A DNA stretch of 64,000 nt from Tenacibaculum discolor (GTDB lineage: Bacteria; Bacteroidota; Bacteroidia; Flavobacteriales; Flavobacteriaceae). The position numbers were made by a program, and so were the translations under genes. Below, one piece after another: positions 40,725 through 49,581 of the stretch. Numbering within the stretch: the stretch's first letter is position 1; each line of letters begins with the position of its first letter. Below the pieces are notes generated by a model. It searched no databases, was not told where the DNA came from, and was given only the letters and a program-made list of their open reading frames with translations. The stretch spans positions 62,001 through 126,000 of the forward strand of contig NZ_RCCS01000007.1 in the NCBI RefSeq assembly GCF_003664185.1, in the 5' to 3' direction.

Positions 40725-42263
40725 ATGAGTTCAAGAACTGATGTTTTAGGACATCCAAGAGGATTACTGTATTTATTTTTTGCTGAATTATGGGAGCGTT
40801 TTTCTTTCTATGGAATGCGAGCATTATTGGTGTTATACATGTCCAAACATTTATTATTTTCTGATGAAATGTCATTCGGGGTGTACGCTGCATATATGTC
40901 GTTAGTATATGTAACTCCAATGATTGGAGGAATGCTAGCTGATAAAATTTTAGGGTTTAGAAAAGCAATTGTTTTAGGAGGAGTATTAATGGCACTTGGG
41001 CATTTCTTTTTAACTTTTGAACATCCAGTATTTTTTTATGGATCATTATCCTTAATTATTGTTGGAAACGGTTTTTTTAAACCAAATATATCTTCATTTG
41101 TAGGTAAACTGTATACTGAAGGAGATAGTAGGAGAGATGCTGGATTTACTATTTTTTATATGGGGATAAATATAGGAGGAGCAGTTGCTCCACTATTATG
41201 TGCATGGTTGGCAGAATTATATGGTTGGCATTACGGATTTGTTTTGGCAGGAATTGGCATGCTGTTAGGATTGGTTGTTTTTAAAGGAGGTCTTAAAAGA
41301 AACGTTTTTGAAAATAAAGGTTTAGTACCAAATCAAGAATTGTTTGAAGAAAAACAATTTGGAATAAAAAAAGGAGATTTAGTAACAATTGGCGCAATTT
41401 TGTCTGTACCTGTATTTGCATTGATAGTTTATTATCATGAATTTGAACATTACTTGGTTTGGATTGTTTCGTTATTTCTAATATTGTTTTTGGTAAAGAT
41501 TTTACGAACTGTAACTTCAAAAGAGCGTAAAAAGCTCTCTGTAGCTATATTTTTTACTGTCTTATATACTTTGTTTGCAGCAATTTTTGAACAAGCAGGT
41601 AGTTCATTGACTTTGTTTGCTGATAGAAATGTAAACCTAATAGGATTAAACGCGGCTCAAACCAATAGTATCAATTCAACTTTTATAATTCTAATGGCAA
41701 TCCCTTTCTCTATGCTTTGGGGGTATTTACATAGAATACATAGAAACCCAAATTCTGTTGTGAAATTTGGATTAGGCTTGTTGTTTTTGGGGGTAGGATT
41801 TATAACTTTTGGATTGTCAGGTTATCAGGTGGATGATTTAGCAAAAACCCCAATGGTGTATTTAATTTTAGGATACTTTATACTAACCACTGGAGAGTTG
41901 TTTTTATCTCCTATAGGATTGTCTAAAATGACAGAGTTATCACCCGTAAAATATATTGCTTTTATAATGGGTGTATGGTTTTCGGCTAATTTTTATGGAC
42001 ATTTTTTTGCGGGAAAAATAGCTAAATTAACTACAGTTGTTAATGGTAGTTTAGGAGTGTTTTCGAAAGGTTTTTTTGGAGAGGTTACTGAATTACTTAC
42101 AGGTTTGTCATCAAAAACTGTTATGGAACAATCAGAAGTTTTTCATCAGTTATATTCGTATGTTTCAGTGTATGCTAATTTGGGGGTAGTTTCCACATTA
42201 ATAGGCTTATTGGTAATTGTTTTTTATAGGCCAGTAAAAAAATGGATGTTTGAAGTGCATTAA
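40725..42263 (+). CDS. POT-family proton-dependent peptide transporter
   Basis: A 512-residue inner-membrane symporter for di- and tripeptides with 12-14 helices. The signature ELWERFSFYGMRALLVLYM near residue 15 contains the ExxERFxYY-type motif, here ELWERFSFYG; GGMLADKILGFRKAIVLGG and FYMGINIGGAVAPLL are also typical, as is FLSPIGLSKMTEL near residue 400. The start at ATG 40725 (MSSRTDVLGHPRGLLYLF) matches the family; the longest frame begins at a TTG at 40647 with an unlikely extension. A bidirectional terminator follows 4 bp after the stop. Confidence 0.9.
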   Translation: MSSRTDVLGHPRGLLYLFFAELWERFSFYGMRALLVLYMSKHLLFSDEMSFGVYAAYMSLVYVTPMIGGMLADKILGFRKAIVLGGVLMALGHFFLTFEHPVFFYGSLSLIIVGNGFFKPNISSFVGKLYTEGDSRRDAGFTIFYMGINIGGAVAPLLCAWLAELYGWHYGFVLAGIGMLLGLVVFKGGLKRNVFENKGLVPNQELFEEKQFGIKKGDLVTIGAILSVPVFALIVYYHEFEHYLVWIVSLFLILFLVKILRTVTSKERKKLSVAIFFTVLYTLFAAIFEQAGSSLTLFADRNVNLIGLNAAQTNSINSTFIILMAIPFSMLWGYLHRIHRNPNSVVKFGLGLLFLGVGFITFGLSGYQVDDLAKTPMVYLILGYFILTTGELFLSPIGLSKMTELSPVKYIAFIMGVWFSANFYGHFFAGKIAKLTTVVNGSLGVFSKGFFGEVTELLTGLSSKTVMEQSEVFHQLYSYVSVYANLGVVSTLIGLLVIVFYRPVKKWMFEVH

Positions 42264-42266
42264 AAT

Positions 42267-42300
42267 AAAAAAGCCTCAGAATAATTTCTGAGGCTTTTAA
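42267..42300. terminator. Bidirectional intrinsic terminator
   Basis: AAGCCTCAGA and TCTGAGGCTT pair across a 6-nt loop (ATAATT) between an A-run and a T-run. It separates the peptide transporter from the convergent YceI gene. Confidence 0.9.
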
Positions 42301-42320
42301 AAATATGTGTTAAACTGTTT

Positions 42321-42953
42321 TTATTTAAAAACAGATGTAATGTTTAAAGCTACTTCATCCCAAGTTTTTGAAACACCATCAGCACCTTTATGTAAATCTT
42401 TACAAGCAGTATTTAAAGAATCTAAAGCGTTTTCAGCTTGCCAATCAGTAATTTTCATAGTTGTATTTAAGCTAAACTCTTTTCCGTTTAAAGTATATTT
42501 AAAAGGAAGTTTTTTAGTTACACCATTCATAGTTAAGTTAGCATAACCAATAGAGTCATTTTCTAAAACTAATTTACCAGAAAGTAACTCAGTGTTGTCC
42601 ATTACTCCGAAGAAAAACTTTTTAATTTTAAAGTCTCTACTTGTGTCTTTTGTAAAAATACTACTTACAGGAATAGAAAACTCAGCATTATTAATTGCAT
42701 CTTTAGCTGTGTCAGCTTCACCACCAGCAGTAATATTTACTTTCTGAAACTGTCCATTTACAGGTACTTTTTCAGTAGTTTTATAAGCTGTCCAGTTTAT
42801 TAAGTTGTCAGCATCTTGTAAAACAAATGCAGCCTTCTTTTCTACTTTAACTTCTTCCTTTGTAGTTTCTGTTTCTTTTTTTGCTTCTGATTTACAAGAT
42901 ATCATTTGAAAAGCTGTAAAACAGATAACTAAAGAATAAACGATTTTTTTCAT
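42321..42953 (-). CDS. YceI-family lipoprotein
   Basis: The protein has 210 residues. The signal peptide ends in a lipobox (FQMISC, cysteine at about 20), so it is a lipoprotein. A lysine/glutamate-rich linker of about 20 residues precedes the lipocalin-like YceI domain (NLINWTAYKTTEKVPVNGQF, later NTELLSGKLVLENDSIGYAN and YTLNGKEFSLNTTMKITDW). The family binds polyisoprenoids or similar lipids in the periplasm. It is followed upstream on the same strand by the acyl-CoA-binding protein gene, 5 bp away, so they share an operon. Confidence 0.86.
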   Translation of the reverse strand: MKKIVYSLVICFTAFQMISCKSEAKKETETTKEEVKVEKKAAFVLQDADNLINWTAYKTTEKVPVNGQFQKVNITAGGEADTAKDAINNAEFSIPVSSIFTKDTSRDFKIKKFFFGVMDNTELLSGKLVLENDSIGYANLTMNGVTKKLPFKYTLNGKEFSLNTTMKITDWQAENALDSLNTACKDLHKGADGVSKTWDEVALNITSVFK

Positions 42954-42958
42954 GAGAT

Positions 42959-43216
42959 TTATTTTATGATTGAATTTACTAATTTAATATATTCTTTTTT
43001 TGCTTCTCGTTCGCTCATACCTCTAAGCTGCATCCAAGCATTAAATTTAAAGGCATTTCTTAAGTCACTATTGTCATTAAATGTAAACCTATCTCCTTTA
43101 ACGGCTTGTTTATAGTAAGCATATAAACGCAACATAACATCAGGAGGAAGTTTTTCCTCTAATCCAGATGCTTTTTGATAAGCTTCTTTAAACTTCAAAT
43201 CTAAATTATCTTCCAT
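42959..43216 (-). CDS. Acyl-CoA-binding protein
   Basis: An 85-residue four-helix ACBP. LDLKFKEAYQKASGLEEKLP opens the fold, LRLYAYYKQAVKGD has the Y-x-x-Y-K-Q-A core that contacts CoA, and FNAWMQLRGMSEREAKKEYI fits the WxxxxGmsxxeAxxxYI motif. Bacterial ACBPs are sparse but regular in Bacteroidota. It binds long-chain acyl-CoA in the cytosol, which suits its place beside cdsA (phospholipid synthesis) and the YceI lipoprotein. It starts 28 bp after the cdsA stop. Confidence 0.92.
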   Translation of the reverse strand: MEDNLDLKFKEAYQKASGLEEKLPPDVMLRLYAYYKQAVKGDRFTFNDNSDLRNAFKFNAWMQLRGMSEREAKKEYIKLVNSIIK

Positions 43217-43244
43217 GGGGTGGATAGTTATTTATGTAGATAGT

Positions 43245-44039
43245 TTACATTATATAATGTACATACAAATATACGAAGGGTGCAAGGAAAAACAAGCTAT
43301 CTAGCCTATCTAATAAGCCTCCATGCCCTGGCATAATAGTACCACTATCTTTTACATTAGCTTGTCTTTTAAACTTAGACTCTACCAAATCTCCCAAAGA
43401 GCCAAAAATAGCTACAATAATAGCGATGATAATCCAGTTAAAAATTGAAAAAATCCCTGAGTATTGACCTATGATAAAGCCAGCAATTATTGAAAATAAT
43501 AAACCACCAATAAAACCTTCAATAGTTTTTTTAGGAGATACTTTTTCAAATAGTTTTCGCTTTCCGAAGTTTTTACCTACCAAAAAGGCAAAGCTATCAT
43601 TAGTCCAAATAATAAAAATTATATAAATAATTATATTGGGGTGATAGGCATTTTCAATAAAAGGAAGGTTCATTAAAAAGTAAAAAGGTAGTATTAAATA
43701 TATAACTTGTAAAAATAACTTTTGAACCAAAGTGTTTACTTTAATTGGTTTTGAGCTTATAAGTAAATATAGTAAGCTAATAGAACCAGCCAAGGTAATA
43801 CCTAATAAATAGTTGTTATATTTAAAAGAAGTGTTTTGAAATGATATATAAATAATACAAGCTAAAAGAATGTAAGGTGTTATATTTTTTATTTGTATAA
43901 TTTTAGAAAGTTCCCAGACACAAACAGTAGCAAATAAAGCAAGCAGTCCTATATATGTATCTGCTGAAAAAAGAATGGCAGAAATAAATAGAATAGCATA
44001 GATAAGTGCAGAAAGACTTCTTACAAAAAAGTTAGACAT
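43245..44039 (-). CDS. cdsA: Phosphatidate cytidylyltransferase
   Basis: Makes CDP-diacylglycerol from phosphatidic acid and CTP, an essential step of phospholipid synthesis. The 264 residues contain about seven to eight membrane helices, and the C-terminal signature SKFKRQANVKDSGTIMPGHG followed by GLLDRLDSL is the CDP-DG synthase motif with its metal-binding aspartates. It lies 3 bp after the LUD-domain gene, within the run rsfS-ftsH-LUD-cdsA that is common in Bacteroidota. All expected residues are present. Confidence 0.94.
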   Translation of the reverse strand: MSNFFVRSLSALIYAILFISAILFSADTYIGLLALFATVCVWELSKIIQIKNITPYILLACIIYISFQNTSFKYNNYLLGITLAGSISLLYLLISSKPIKVNTLVQKLFLQVIYLILPFYFLMNLPFIENAYHPNIIIYIIFIIWTNDSFAFLVGKNFGKRKLFEKVSPKKTIEGFIGGLLFSIIAGFIIGQYSGIFSIFNWIIIAIIVAIFGSLGDLVESKFKRQANVKDSGTIMPGHGGLLDRLDSLFFLAPFVYLYVHYIM

Positions 44040-44042
44040 ATT

Positions 44043-44633
44043 TTAAAGGTCTTCAAAGAGCAGCAAATATAAATCTTTTGTGTTATTATTACCATAACTC
44101 AAAAAATTATCATCTTCAACTTCAAACGTATAATTCTTAATAGAACTGATATTGGTTGGTATGTTGCCGCTAAAATGTGTTTTAATACCTGTTAATCCTT
44201 CTCCTGTGTTTTTTACTAACTGACTCGTAGTAGCATAAACAATAAAATGTTTTGAGAGAGACGCTAGTTTGTGACTGCCTAATTGATTAGAGGAAAATAA
44301 AATTTCTCCTTTATCGGCAATTAAATGTTCACAAGAGGTAAAAAAAGGTACAGATTCTGAGGAATGGTTTTGTACAGAAATATCAATTTTCTCGGTAATC
44401 TTTAATAAATCAAAATCGGTGCAAGTAATTTTGCGCCAATTGTTTTCTTGTAAGATGTTTTTTAAATTTTTACTTACCTCGTTTATTGATGTACAGTATA
44501 AAAACTTTCCTCCTTTATTAATAAAATGATGAACAAAAGAATCATCTAAAGACAAATAAACTTCTTGTTCGTTGGCTTTTTTTTCTTTAGATGATTCTTG
44601 ATATGTTTTAAATAATTTTTTAAAAAAATTCAT
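44043..44633 (-). CDS. LUD-domain protein (LutC/YkgG-like)
   Basis: 196 residues from ATG 44633. A LutC-like LUD domain is indicated by HHFINKGGKFLYCTSINEVS near residue 45 and by SCEHLIADKGEILFSSNQLG near 110. In lactate-utilisation operons LutC works with LutA/LutB, but neither is here; the stand-alone gene between ftsH and cdsA is a conserved flavobacterial arrangement and its role is unknown. The longest frame would start at 44699 inside ftsH; the chosen start gives the usual MNFFKKLFKTY beginning and leaves 10 bp to the ftsH stop. Confidence 0.8.
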   Translation of the reverse strand: MNFFKKLFKTYQESSKEKKANEQEVYLSLDDSFVHHFINKGGKFLYCTSINEVSKNLKNILQENNWRKITCTDFDLLKITEKIDISVQNHSSESVPFFTSCEHLIADKGEILFSSNQLGSHKLASLSKHFIVYATTSQLVKNTGEGLTGIKTHFSGNIPTNISSIKNYTFEVEDDNFLSYGNNNTKDLYLLLFEDL

Positions 44634-44643
44634 TAAATAAAAA

Positions 44644-46569
44644 CTATTCTTCTGTTGTAATTTGAGGCTTTTCTTCCTTACCAAAAGGTCTGTCTCCAAA
44701 GATTTTTATTAAATCATCTTTAAAGATTACTTCTCTTTCCAGTAATAAATCAGCAAGTTCTGTTAACTTATCTCTGTTTTTGTCAAGTATTTCAATAGCT
44801 CTTTTGTATTGAGTCTCTATTATTTCAGAAATTTCTTCATCAATCTTTTTAGCAGTGGCATCACTATAAGGTTTTACAAAGGCATCATTACCTGATGAAT
44901 CATAATAAGTAATGTTACCTACTTTGTCGTTTAAACCATAAACGGTAACCATAGCACGAGCTTGTTTAGTAACTTTTTCTAAATCACTTAACGCTCCAGT
45001 TGAGATTTTATTGAAGATTAATTTTTCAGCAGCTCTACCTCCCATGGTAGCACACATTTCATCTAACATTTGTTCTGTTTGAACAATTTTTCTTTCTTCA
45101 GGAAGATACCAAGCAGCACCTAATGATTGACCACGAGGAACAATTGTTACTTTAACCAAAGGAGCAGCATGCTCTAACATCCAACTAACAGTTGCGTGAC
45201 CTGCTTCATGAAAAGCAATTACTTTCTTTTCTTTAGGAGTAATCACTTTATTTTTCTTTTCTAATCCGCCTACAATTCTATCAACAGCATCTAAGAAATC
45301 TTGATGTTCAATAGCATCTTTACCTTTTCTAGCGGCAATTAAAGCAGCCTCATTACATAAATTAGCTATATCTGCACCAGAGAACCCAGGCGTTTGTTGT
45401 GCTAAAAATTCTAAATCAGCATTCGCAGCTAATTTTAAAGGCTTGATATGAACTTCAAAAATTTCTCTACGCTCGTGTAAATCTGGTAAGTCAACATAAA
45501 TTTGACGATCAAAACGACCAGCACGCATTAATGCCTTATCTAATACATCTGCACGGTTGGTTGCAGCTAACACAATAACATTGGTATCAGTACCAAAACC
45601 GTCCATTTCTGTTAGTAATTGGTTTAATGTATTTTCACGCTCATCATTACCACCTGTCATACTGTTTTTACCTCTGGCACGTCCAATAGCATCAATTTCA
45701 TCAATAAAAATAATTGAAGGTGATTTTTGTTGTGCTTGTTTAAACAAATCTCGTACACGTGAAGCACCAACACCTACAAACATTTCAACAAAATCTGAAC
45801 CAGATAAAGAGAAGAAAGGAACACCAGCTTCACCAGCAACTGCTTTTGCTAATAAAGTTTTACCTGTACCAGGAGGGCCTACTAATAAAGCTCCTTTAGG
45901 TATTTTACCACCTAATTTGGTGTATTTTTCTGGACTTTTTAAGAAATCAACAATTTCTTGAACTTCTTCTTTAGCTCCTTCTAATCCAGCTACATTCTTA
46001 AAGGTCGTTTTAACCTTAGTATTTTCATCAAAAAGCTTAGCTTTAGATTTACCGATATTAAAAATTTGGCCTCCAGCACCACCACCTCCAGCAGCTCCAG
46101 ACATTCTTCTCATAAAGAAAAGCCAAATAACAATTAATAAAATGAAAGGAAGGAAGCTAATGATGGTATCCATCATACTAGTTCTTTCTACATTTACTTT
46201 ATCAAAATCAAGGTTCTTTTCTTCTTTTTCTTTGTTGATTTCGTTTTCAAAGTTTTGTAAATCACCAAAGTTATATGTATAAAGAGGAGATCCTTTTCTG
46301 TAAAAAGGAGAATCTGCTATTTTTTTATGTTCTTCTTTTTTTAAAGCTTCAGGCTTTAAAAATATTTGAGCAACATTATTGTTTTCTACAACGATTTCTT
46401 TGATGTCGTTTGCTTGAAGAATTTTAGTGAACTCGTTTTTTGTAATATTACGAGAACCTAAGTTTCCAGAGTTAAAGAAGCTTAACCCTAGTAAGATAAC
46501 TATTATTGGTATGTATAGCCAAAATGAGCTGAAACTAAATTTTGGCGCGTTTTTTTTATTATCACTCAT
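44644..46569 (-). CDS. ftsH: ATP-dependent zinc metalloprotease FtsH
   Basis: Membrane-bound AAA+ protease that removes damaged or short-lived membrane and cytosolic proteins. The 641 residues contain helix 1 at about 12-32, a periplasmic part, helix 2 near 135-152, a glycine-rich linker (GAAGGGGAGGQ), the AAA module with GPPGTGKTLLAKAVAG near 230, the second region of homology (ATNRADVLDKALMRAGRFDR), and the peptidase domain with FHEAGHATVSW near 455. The C-terminus is short and charged. It starts 25 bp after the rsfS stop. Confidence 0.97.
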   Translation of the reverse strand: MSDNKKNAPKFSFSSFWLYIPIIVILLGLSFFNSGNLGSRNITKNEFTKILQANDIKEIVVENNNVAQIFLKPEALKKEEHKKIADSPFYRKGSPLYTYNFGDLQNFENEINKEKEEKNLDFDKVNVERTSMMDTIISFLPFILLIVIWLFFMRRMSGAAGGGGAGGQIFNIGKSKAKLFDENTKVKTTFKNVAGLEGAKEEVQEIVDFLKSPEKYTKLGGKIPKGALLVGPPGTGKTLLAKAVAGEAGVPFFSLSGSDFVEMFVGVGASRVRDLFKQAQQKSPSIIFIDEIDAIGRARGKNSMTGGNDERENTLNQLLTEMDGFGTDTNVIVLAATNRADVLDKALMRAGRFDRQIYVDLPDLHERREIFEVHIKPLKLAANADLEFLAQQTPGFSGADIANLCNEAALIAARKGKDAIEHQDFLDAVDRIVGGLEKKNKVITPKEKKVIAFHEAGHATVSWMLEHAAPLVKVTIVPRGQSLGAAWYLPEERKIVQTEQMLDEMCATMGGRAAEKLIFNKISTGALSDLEKVTKQARAMVTVYGLNDKVGNITYYDSSGNDAFVKPYSDATAKKIDEEISEIIETQYKRAIEILDKNRDKLTELADLLLEREVIFKDDLIKIFGDRPFGKEEKPQITTEE

Positions 46570-46594
46570 AAAAAGGTGTATAAAATGTTAGCAA

Positions 46595-46963
46595 TTATGC
46601 TGGGTTGATTTCTGTAATTTTAGCATCACCCCAAAGGCTTTCAATGTCGTAAAATTCACGAACTTGTTTTTGAAAGATGTGTACAACAACGTTTACGTAA
46701 TCCATAAGAACCCATTCAGAGTTTCCTTGCCCTTCAATATGCCAAGGTTTATCTTTTAGTTCTTTACTTACTATTTTTTGTACAGAGCCTGAAATGGCGT
46801 TAACTTGTGTGTTCGAGTTAGCAGAACAAACTACAAAATAATCACAAACAGTGTTTTCTATCTCTCTTAAATCTAGTAATTGGATATCTTCTCCTTTTAC
46901 ATCATCAATCCCTTTAATAATCACAGCTAAAAGATCGTCTGTGTTTGTTTGTTTTATTGTCAT
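46595..46963 (-). CDS. rsfS: Ribosomal silencing factor RsfS
   Basis: A 122-residue RsfS/Iojap protein that binds ribosomal protein uL14 and blocks subunit joining when nutrients are low. DLREIENTVCDYFVVCSANS near residue 25, KPWHIEGQGNSEWVLMDYVN near 75 and VVVHIFQKQVREFYDIESLW near 93 are the family landmarks. It heads the minus-strand operon with ftsH, LUD and cdsA and is divergent from birA across an 86-bp gap that must hold both promoters. Confidence 0.95.
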   Translation of the reverse strand: MTIKQTNTDDLLAVIIKGIDDVKGEDIQLLDLREIENTVCDYFVVCSANSNTQVNAISGSVQKIVSKELKDKPWHIEGQGNSEWVLMDYVNVVVHIFQKQVREFYDIESLWGDAKITEINPA

Positions 46964-47049
46964 TAAAAAAAATTAAGTTTTAGCAAAGTTATTATTTTTT
47001 TGCGAGTAATTTATGTAATATTGATACTTGTTTTACACGCTAAATCTAC

Positions 47050-47787
47050 ATGAAAATAATCAAACTTAATGCCATCGACTCTACCAACACCTTTTTGAAG
47101 AATATGGTGTCAAAAGTGGTAGCTGATGATTTTACAGTTGTAGTTGCTAAAACCCAAACTAAAGGGAGGGGGCAAATGAATTCTGAATGGGTTGTTGAAG
47201 AAGGAAAAAACCTCACTTTTAGTGTGTTTTCTAGGTTTACAGACTTAGATGTTGAAAAACATAAGTATTTAAACTTTAGTGTTTCGTTAAGTGTTTTTGA
47301 AGTTTTAAAAGAGTTAGGTTTACCTAATTTGGCGATAAAATGGCCTAACGACATTCTGTCAGGAAATAAAAAGCTGGGAGGCATACTAATTGAAAATACA
47401 TTAAAAGGTAGTAAAATAGTGTCGTCAGTAATAGGAATTGGAATAAATGTAAATCAAGACTCATTTTCTAAAAACTTACCAAATGCTTCTTCTGTAAAAA
47501 ATATTTTAGGTAAAGAATTTGACTTGGATATATTGTTAGAAAATATTTTAAAGAAGCTGAAAGATTACTTTACGTTTTTAGAAAAAAAAGAATATGATTT
47601 ATTAGAAGAAGCTTACTTAAAGTTTTTGTATAAAAAAAATGTTCCAACAATGTTTAAAAACAGTCAGAACATTTTATTTATGGGTAAAATTATTGGAGTT
47701 TCAAAAAATGGAAATCTCCAAATTGAATTAGAAAACGAAGCAATTCAAGAGTTTGGCTTGAAAGAGGTTTCGTTCGCTACTTTATAG
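47050..47787 (+). CDS. birA: Biotin-[acetyl-CoA-carboxylase] ligase
   Basis: Attaches biotin to carboxylase carrier domains through biotinyl-AMP. The 245 residues have no DNA-binding domain, so it is ligase only. DSTNTFLKNMV starts the catalytic core; KTQTKGRGQMNSEWVVEEGK carries the GRGR-like biotinyl-AMP loop, here GRGQ; IKWPNDILSGNKKLGGILIE near residue 95 binds biotin with its lysine; and SSVIGIGINVNQ follows. The last six bases overlap the convergent SRPBCC gene. Confidence 0.93.
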   Translation: MKIIKLNAIDSTNTFLKNMVSKVVADDFTVVVAKTQTKGRGQMNSEWVVEEGKNLTFSVFSRFTDLDVEKHKYLNFSVSLSVFEVLKELGLPNLAIKWPNDILSGNKKLGGILIENTLKGSKIVSSVIGIGINVNQDSFSKNLPNASSVKNILGKEFDLDILLENILKKLKDYFTFLEKKEYDLLEEAYLKFLYKKNVPTMFKNSQNILFMGKIIGVSKNGNLQIELENEAIQEFGLKEVSFATL

Positions 47788-48171
47788 TTTTTCTAAATTT
47801 TCAGTTAGAGTTCCAATAAACTTGGTTAAAGGTGCTTTAACCATCATTGCCATCATTGCATTAAACTCACCATTAAATTTTAAAGTAACTTGGCTTTCAT
47901 TATCACTAATTTCATTAATGTCAGCAGCTAATGTAAAAGGTAACTTACTACTTGCAGCACCTAAAGTAACATTAGAGTACTCAGTTTTTTCTTTCATAAT
48001 TAAACGAATTTCTGGCATACCTTTTAAGCCAAAAATAAAGCTGTCTCCGTCAACTTCAAATTTTTGAGTGTTTTCAGGCATTAGCTGTTCAAAGTTTTCT
48101 AATTTGTTTAGAAATTCAAATAAATCTTTAGATGATTTTTTTACAGTAACTGTATTTCCTTCTATATTCAT
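47782..48171 (-). CDS. SRPBCC-family protein
   Basis: A 129-residue START-like (SRPBCC) protein with a helix-grip fold. KKSSKDLFEFLNKLENFEQL near the start is the typical first helix and loop; LPFTLAADINEISDNESQVT gives mid strands, and the long C-terminal helix is MMAMMVKAPLTKFIGTLTEN. Ligand and role are unknown; such genes sit next to pyrE and birA in many flavobacteria. ATG 48171 is preferred over the longer frame from 48216, since the latter would overlap pyrE and the fold begins at MNIEGNTVTV. Confidence 0.8.
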   Translation of the reverse strand: MNIEGNTVTVKKSSKDLFEFLNKLENFEQLMPENTQKFEVDGDSFIFGLKGMPEIRLIMKEKTEYSNVTLGAASSKLPFTLAADINEISDNESQVTLKFNGEFNAMMAMMVKAPLTKFIGTLTENLEKL

Positions 48172-48181
48172 TATCGTGCTG

Positions 48182-48832
48182 TTATTTATCGTTTTGATTC
48201 CATTCACTAGGGGCAATTCTCCAATCTTCTAAAGTTCGAAGTTCTTCGCTAGTAATATATTTACTATCTAAAGCTTGCTCTAATAAATGTTCATAATTAC
48301 TTAAAGTAGTAAGTTCTACTTCATCATTTTTAAAATTTTCTGTGGCAATATTAAATCCGTAAGAAAAAATAGCAATCATTCCTTTTACATTGGCATGTGC
48401 TTCTTTTAATGCTTTTACGGCATTTAAACTACTTTTACCTGTACTAATTAAATCCTCAATTACTACAACATTTTGTCCACTTTCTATATGACCTTCAATT
48501 TGGTTTTGTCTACCATGTTTTTTAGGTTCAGGTCTAACATAAACAAAAGGTACTCCTAACTCTTGAGCAACTAATATACCAATTGCAATAGCGCCAGTAG
48601 CAACACCTGCAATAACATCAGGTTTACCATGTTTTTCTTCTACTAGTTTAGCTATTTCTTGTTTTAAGAAGTTTCTAACAGGTGGGTACGATAATGTAAT
48701 TCTGTTATCACAATAAATTGGTGACTTCCAGCCAGAAGCCCATGTAAAAGGTTCTTGGGGACTTAATTTTATAGCCTTAATTTGCAAAAGAAGCTCGGCA
48801 GTTTTTTTTGCTGTATCTTTGTTAAAATCCAT
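48182..48832 (-). CDS. pyrE: Orotate phosphoribosyltransferase
   Basis: Joins orotate and PRPP to orotidine monophosphate in pyrimidine synthesis. Over 216 residues: FTWASGWKSPIYCDNR near residue 30 binds orotate, VRPEPKKHGRQNQIEG near 97 is the flexible catalytic loop with its lysine and histidine, and VVVIEDLISTGKSSLNAVKA near 120 is the PRPP motif. The C-terminal tail (LRTLEDWRIAPSEWNQ) is normal for this group. Its ATG at 48832 lies only 7 bp from the start of the divergent Nudix gene, so the two promoters must overlap coding sequence. Confidence 0.95.
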   Translation of the reverse strand: MDFNKDTAKKTAELLLQIKAIKLSPQEPFTWASGWKSPIYCDNRITLSYPPVRNFLKQEIAKLVEEKHGKPDVIAGVATGAIAIGILVAQELGVPFVYVRPEPKKHGRQNQIEGHIESGQNVVVIEDLISTGKSSLNAVKALKEAHANVKGMIAIFSYGFNIATENFKNDEVELTTLSNYEHLLEQALDSKYITSEELRTLEDWRIAPSEWNQNDK

Positions 48833-48839
48833 AGCGCAA

Positions 48840-49445
48840 ATGTATAAAGTTTTTGTTAATGATAAACCAATAATCTTTACAACTTCTCTTAAAAATGAAG
48901 AAGATTATCCAGTTTATATCTACAAAAATACAATTATTGAAGAACTTATTTACAAGTTAAAAGTGGGTAAGTTAAACGGTGTTTATATCTATTCTAGTAA
49001 TTTAGTAGAAGATTGGTTAGACTTTAAAGTTAAGTTTAAAGTAATTACAGCTGCAGGAGGATTAGTTTTAAATGAAAACAAAAAAGTACTATTTATTTAT
49101 AGAGGAAATAAATGGGATTTACCAAAAGGACGTGTTGAAGAAGGTGAAAATTTAGAGCAAGCAGCTATAAGGGAAGTTGAAGAAGAATGTGGTATTGAAA
49201 AACTTATAATTAATCGAAAACTACTAGTTACCTACCATTTATTTATGCATCAAAATAAATATCGATTAAAACAAACCCATTGGTATTTAATGTTTTCAAG
49301 TTATGAAGGAAGTTTAACACCTCAATTAGAAGAAGGCATAACTAAAGCCCAGTTTAAAGACGAAGAAGAAACATATAAGGCACTTCAGAATACATTTGCT
49401 AATATAATAATGGTATACGAATCTTATCTAAATAATGCCGATTAA
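48840..49445 (+). CDS. Nudix hydrolase
   Basis: A 201-residue protein. The Nudix box GRVEEGENLEQAAIREVEEE with the following CGI is complete (residues about 100-122), so diphosphate hydrolysis is expected. The first 75 residues are a separate conserved part (MYKVFVNDKPIIFTTSLKNE) found in flavobacterial homologues. ATG 48840 fits them; the longer frame from 48819 would overlap pyrE. The substrate is unknown. The gene is divergent from pyrE with a 7-bp gap, and its stop is followed at once by a TGACA/TGTCA palindrome in the dnaK upstream region. Confidence 0.85.
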   Translation: MYKVFVNDKPIIFTTSLKNEEDYPVYIYKNTIIEELIYKLKVGKLNGVYIYSSNLVEDWLDFKVKFKVITAAGGLVLNENKKVLFIYRGNKWDLPKGRVEEGENLEQAAIREVEEECGIEKLIINRKLLVTYHLFMHQNKYRLKQTHWYLMFSSYEGSLTPQLEEGITKAQFKDEEETYKALQNTFANIIMVYESYLNNAD

Positions 49446-49492
49446 TGACACTCTGTCATAAAAAATGACTTGTTTCATACTTTTTCCTGTCA
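49446..49492. promoter_or_regulatory. TGTCA/TGACA cluster upstream of dnaK
   Basis: TGACA-CTC-TGTCA at 49446-49458 is a perfect palindrome; its right arm also pairs as GTCAT with ATGAC at 49465-49469, and a further TGTCA follows at 49488. Repeated half-sites 60-90 bp before a start suggest a regulator bound upstream of dnaK. Confidence 0.4.
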
Positions 49493-49512
49493 AAATACAA
49501 GCAAAAAACCAA

Positions 49513-49528
49513 TGGCATACACTTTGAC
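49513..49528 (+). promoter_or_regulatory. Sigma-54-like element upstream of dnaK
   Basis: TGGCATACACTTTGAC resembles the -24/-12 pattern TGGCAC-N5-TTGC: the GG is followed after the correct 10 nt by GA instead of GC, and one base of the -24 box differs. Transcription would begin about 40 bp before the dnaK ATG. No good TAnnTTTG promoter is visible here. Confidence 0.3.
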
Positions 49529-49581
49529 TAATACTACTCGTAAAATTGAATTTAAAACTTTAAAAAAGATAAATAAAGATT

